From the NCBI GenBank assembly GCA_034666985.1, contig JAXDKS010000022.1:186001-250000 (forward strand): a stretch of DNA of 64,000 bases. The letters are read 5' to 3'. A program made the position numbers and the translations under genes. The stretch comes from DATARR01 sp034666985 (GTDB lineage Bacteria; Acidobacteriota; Thermoanaerobaculia; Multivoradales; UBA5704). Position 1 is the first letter of the stretch; every line of letters starts with the position of its first letter. A model generated the notes under the pieces. It was not told where the DNA came from. It searched no databases and saw nothing but the letters and a program-made list of their open reading frames with translations. Of the stretch, positions 61,909 through 64,000 are shown in pieces.

Positions 61909-62529
61909 ATGGCGAAGCCCTTTCTCACGGATGAGTCGAAGGCGGCGCTCTCGGACGCGGTGCGGGCGGTCGAGGCGGCGAGCAGCGCTGAGCTGGTGGT
62001 GGCGGTCCGCCCTCAGTCGGGGAGGTATCTCCACGCGGACTTCGCCGTGGGCATCCTGACCGGGCTGGTGACCCTCGCCGTCCTCCTCTACTCGCAGTGG
62101 ACGTTCGGGCTGGCCTGGTTCCTGGTGGACCCGGTCGTGGCCGGAGCGCTCGCCGGATTCGCCGCCTCGCGCAGCCATCTCCTGCGCCGGGCCTTCACCC
62201 GGCGGCCGACGCTGCGCGGACGGGTGGAGATGGCGGCCCGGTCGACGTTCATCGAGCGGCGGGTCCACAGCACCTCCGGGCGGACGGGCATCCTTCTCTA
62301 CATCTCCCTGCTGGAGCGGGAGGCGGCCCTGGTGGTGGACCTCGGGGTGGAGGCCCTGGCCGCCACGGACGCCTGGCACGCGGCGGCGGGCGAGATCGAG
62401 AACGCGGTGCGCCGGGGCGCCTCCGGCACCGAGGTGGCGGCGAAGATCCGCGAGCTTTCGGCCGTGCTGGGGCCGGTCCTGGAGCGGAGCTCGGCGGACG
62501 TCGACGAGCTCCCCAACGAGGTGTGCTGA
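61909..62529 (+). CDS. TPM domain membrane protein
   Basis: 206 aa. FLTDESKAALSDAVRAVEAA and SSAELVVAVRPQSG form the start of a TPM (TLP18.3/Psb32/MOLO-1) domain, interrupted by two membrane helices (residues ~50-70 and 75-90), after which RVHSTSGRTGILLYISLLER and DAWHAAAGEIENAVRRG complete it. The two-helix insertion inside the domain is a known sub-type. Stops just before the TIM44-like gene (2-bp gap), so the two probably work together at the membrane. Confidence 0.8.
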   Translation: MAKPFLTDESKAALSDAVRAVEAASSAELVVAVRPQSGRYLHADFAVGILTGLVTLAVLLYSQWTFGLAWFLVDPVVAGALAGFAASRSHLLRRAFTRRPTLRGRVEMAARSTFIERRVHSTSGRTGILLYISLLEREAALVVDLGVEALAATDAWHAAAGEIENAVRRGASGTEVAAKIRELSAVLGPVLERSSADVDELPNEVC

Positions 62530-62531
62530 CC

Positions 62532-64000
62532 GTGAAGACTCTCCGCCGCCGCTCGTGGCAGGTCCTCCCCTGGGCCCTGCCTCTTCTCATCCTGCTGTCC
62601 CTGATTGCCCTGCTCTTCCTGCCCGGCACGGCCGCGGCCCGGCCCGGCGGCGGCGAGAGCTATTCGGGAGGCGGCGGCAGCGGCGGAGGCGGCGGGGATG
62701 GCGGGGGCTGCATCTTCCTGCTCCTCCGGCTGTGGATCGAGCTGGTGTTCCGGTATCCGGCCATCGGCATCCCGCTGACGATCGCCATCGTCGTCGGCTA
62801 CGTCATGTACCGGAAGCGGAAGGGGAAAGCCGGCGAGCAGATCTGGGATTCGGCGCCCCCGGCCGCTCCTCCCGCACGGCGGGGCACGCGGGACCTCGAC
62901 GATGTCCGCCAGCTCGATCCCGAGTTTTCGGTGGTGCTCTTCGAGGACTTCGCCTACGCCCTCTATGCCCGGGCCCACCAGGCGCGCTCCAGCGAGCGGG
63001 ACCTGGAGGCGCTGTCGCCCTACCTGAGCCCGGCCTCCCGTGGCCACCTCGCCCAGCGGCGGCCGGTGGGGGCTCCGGTCTCCGGCGTGGTGATCGGCGC
63101 CCTGCGGGTCGTGGACCTCTCGATCCCCTCCGTGACGACGGCAGCGGTGACCGCGCCGGCGGGTACTCCCCAGCCGCAGGTGGTGGTGGTCCTGGAGATC
63201 GAGGCCAACATGACGGTGGGGATGGCCGGCTCGGAGCACACCCAGTACGTCCGCGAGCGGTGGCGGCTGGTGCGCGACGCCGGCGTGAAGAGCAAGCCGC
63301 CCGCCCTGGTGAAGTCGTTCCAGTGCCCCAACTGCGGCGCGCCTTTCGGGCCCGAGGGGGGCGACCGCTGCGAGTACTGCGGCCAGGTGGTCTCCGGCGG
63401 CCGGTTCGACTGGAGCGTCGAGTCCATCGAGCTGACGCAGCTCGAGGAGCGGCCTCCGGCCCTCGCCTCCACCGTCCAGGAGGTGGGCACCAACTGGCCC
63501 ACGATCTTCCATCCCCAGCTCGCCGCCCGCTGGGTGGAGCTGGTGCGCGAGGACCCCGGGGTCACCCAGGAGTCCCTCGCCGCCCGCTTCAAGGTGATCT
63601 ACGACGAGCTCAACGCCGCCTGGACCCGGAGCGACCTGGGCGGCGCCCGCCCCTACGTCTCCGACGGCCTCTTCGACTACATGAGGTACTGGGTGACGGC
63701 CTACGAGAAGCAGGGGGTGCGCAACGTCCTCGAAGGGATGCGCATCGTCGAGTGGAAGGCGGTGAAGGTCATCCGCGATCGTCACTACGACTCGCTGACC
63801 ATCCGCCTCTGGGGCGCGGGCCGCGACTACACCGTCCGCCAGACCACGGGCGACGTGGTGACGGGCGATCCCAAACGCGACCGCTTCTACTCGGAGTATT
63901 GGACCCTGATCCGCGGCGCCGAAGTCAAGGGCGCGCCGCGAACCGACAAGGTCTGTCCCAACTGCGGCGCGCCCCTGGACGTCAACATGGCCGGCGAATG
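62532..64000 (+). CDS. TIM44-like domain membrane protein with zinc ribbons (truncated by window edge)
   Basis: At least 489 aa from GTG 62532; open to the right edge. Signal/anchor helix (WALPLLILLSLIALLFLPG), a Gly/Ser-rich linker, a second helix (PAIGIPLTIAIVVGYVMY), then a first TIM44-like/NTF2-fold segment (DPEFSVVLFEDFAYALYARA), a zinc ribbon (CPNCGAPFGPEGGDRCEYCG), a second TIM44-like segment (ELNAAWTRSDLGGARPYVSD), and the start of another ribbon (VCPNCGAPLDVN). Tim44-like domains bind membranes or partner proteins. Coupled to the TPM gene. Confidence 0.8.
   Translation, partial: MKTLRRRSWQVLPWALPLLILLSLIALLFLPGTAAARPGGGESYSGGGGSGGGGGDGGGCIFLLLRLWIELVFRYPAIGIPLTIAIVVGYVMYRKRKGKAGEQIWDSAPPAAPPARRGTRDLDDVRQLDPEFSVVLFEDFAYALYARAHQARSSERDLEALSPYLSPASRGHLAQRRPVGAPVSGVVIGALRVVDLSIPSVTTAAVTAPAGTPQPQVVVVLEIEANMTVGMAGSEHTQYVRERWRLVRDAGVKSKPPALVKSFQCPNCGAPFGPEGGDRCEYCGQVVSGGRFDWSVESIELTQLEERPPALASTVQEVGTNWPTIFHPQLAARWVELVREDPGVTQESLAARFKVIYDELNAAWTRSDLGGARPYVSDGLFDYMRYWVTAYEKQGVRNVLEGMRIVEWKAVKVIRDRHYDSLTIRLWGAGRDYTVRQTTGDVVTGDPKRDRFYSEYWTLIRGAEVKGAPRTDKVCPNCGAPLDVNMAGE

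Overview
The window is dense, very GC-rich bacterial chromosome with short intergenic gaps and many 4-bp start/stop overlaps. Gene content (DUF362, CSLREA beta-helix, PIG-L deacetylase, DUF4331/DUF4198, RicT beside an Hfq-like Sm protein, Sec-type SelD, KTSC, several GT-C membrane glycosyltransferases) and a UB2H-type PBP1B suggest a diderm bacterium. Acidobacteriota (Thermoanaerobaculia-like) is my best guess, inferred from gene content only. Many start codons sit 6-9 nt after a TAnnnT box with no Shine-Dalgarno, so leaderless mRNAs look common.

Layout. 1-333: a c-di-GMP-I riboswitch on the minus strand pointing out of the left edge, then a promoter. 0.3-3.2 kb: DUF362 protein, flippase-like membrane protein, a toxin-antitoxin pair. 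3.2-5.1 kb: zinc-ribbon protein and a SIR2-like protein. 5.1-9.0 kb: two GT-C membrane proteins, one fused to TPRs. 9.0-11.2 kb: ricT-hfq-pdxA operon. 11.3-15.1 kb: pta-purD and an ECF sigma/anti-sigma pair. 15-18.8 kb: DUF4198, DUF4331, RNase PH, KTSC. 18.9-24.8 kb: PBP1B, the threonine degradation pair tdh-kbl, a saccharopine-dehydrogenase-like enzyme. 24.9-29.3 kb: AlbA_2 ATPase-like protein, 2-oxoglutarate dehydrogenase E1, a small membrane protein. 29.5-40.2 kb: CSLREA beta-helix protein, PIG-L deacetylase, an FbpABC/ThiBPQ-type ABC importer, MFS and DUF4386 proteins.

40.2-45.7 kb is an accessory-looking stretch: lower GC in part, orphan genes, a decayed region, and two arrays of exactly 21-bp units on either side of a small conserved-looking gene. 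It ends at an initiator tRNA-Met gene. From 46 kb: eno-ftsB, an antiporter, a cold-shock protein, yceH, and selD. The selD gene contains an in-frame UGA (selenocysteine) followed by a SECIS-like hairpin; read conventionally its first 30 codons are lost. Then an SDR, an aquaporin, and a run of four GT-C-like membrane proteins, three of them tandem paralogues. The right end has a CBM9-like protein, DUF3800, TPM and a TIM44-like zinc-ribbon protein cut by the window edge.

Four copies of an inverted repeat (GTAGGGTGCGC...GCGCACCCTAC) are scattered between genes. One is nested in a ~206-bp palindrome inside the ABC importer operon. The strongest novelty candidates are the 21-bp phased arrays with their enclosed gene, the SIR2/zinc-ribbon pair, and the Sec-encoding selD.
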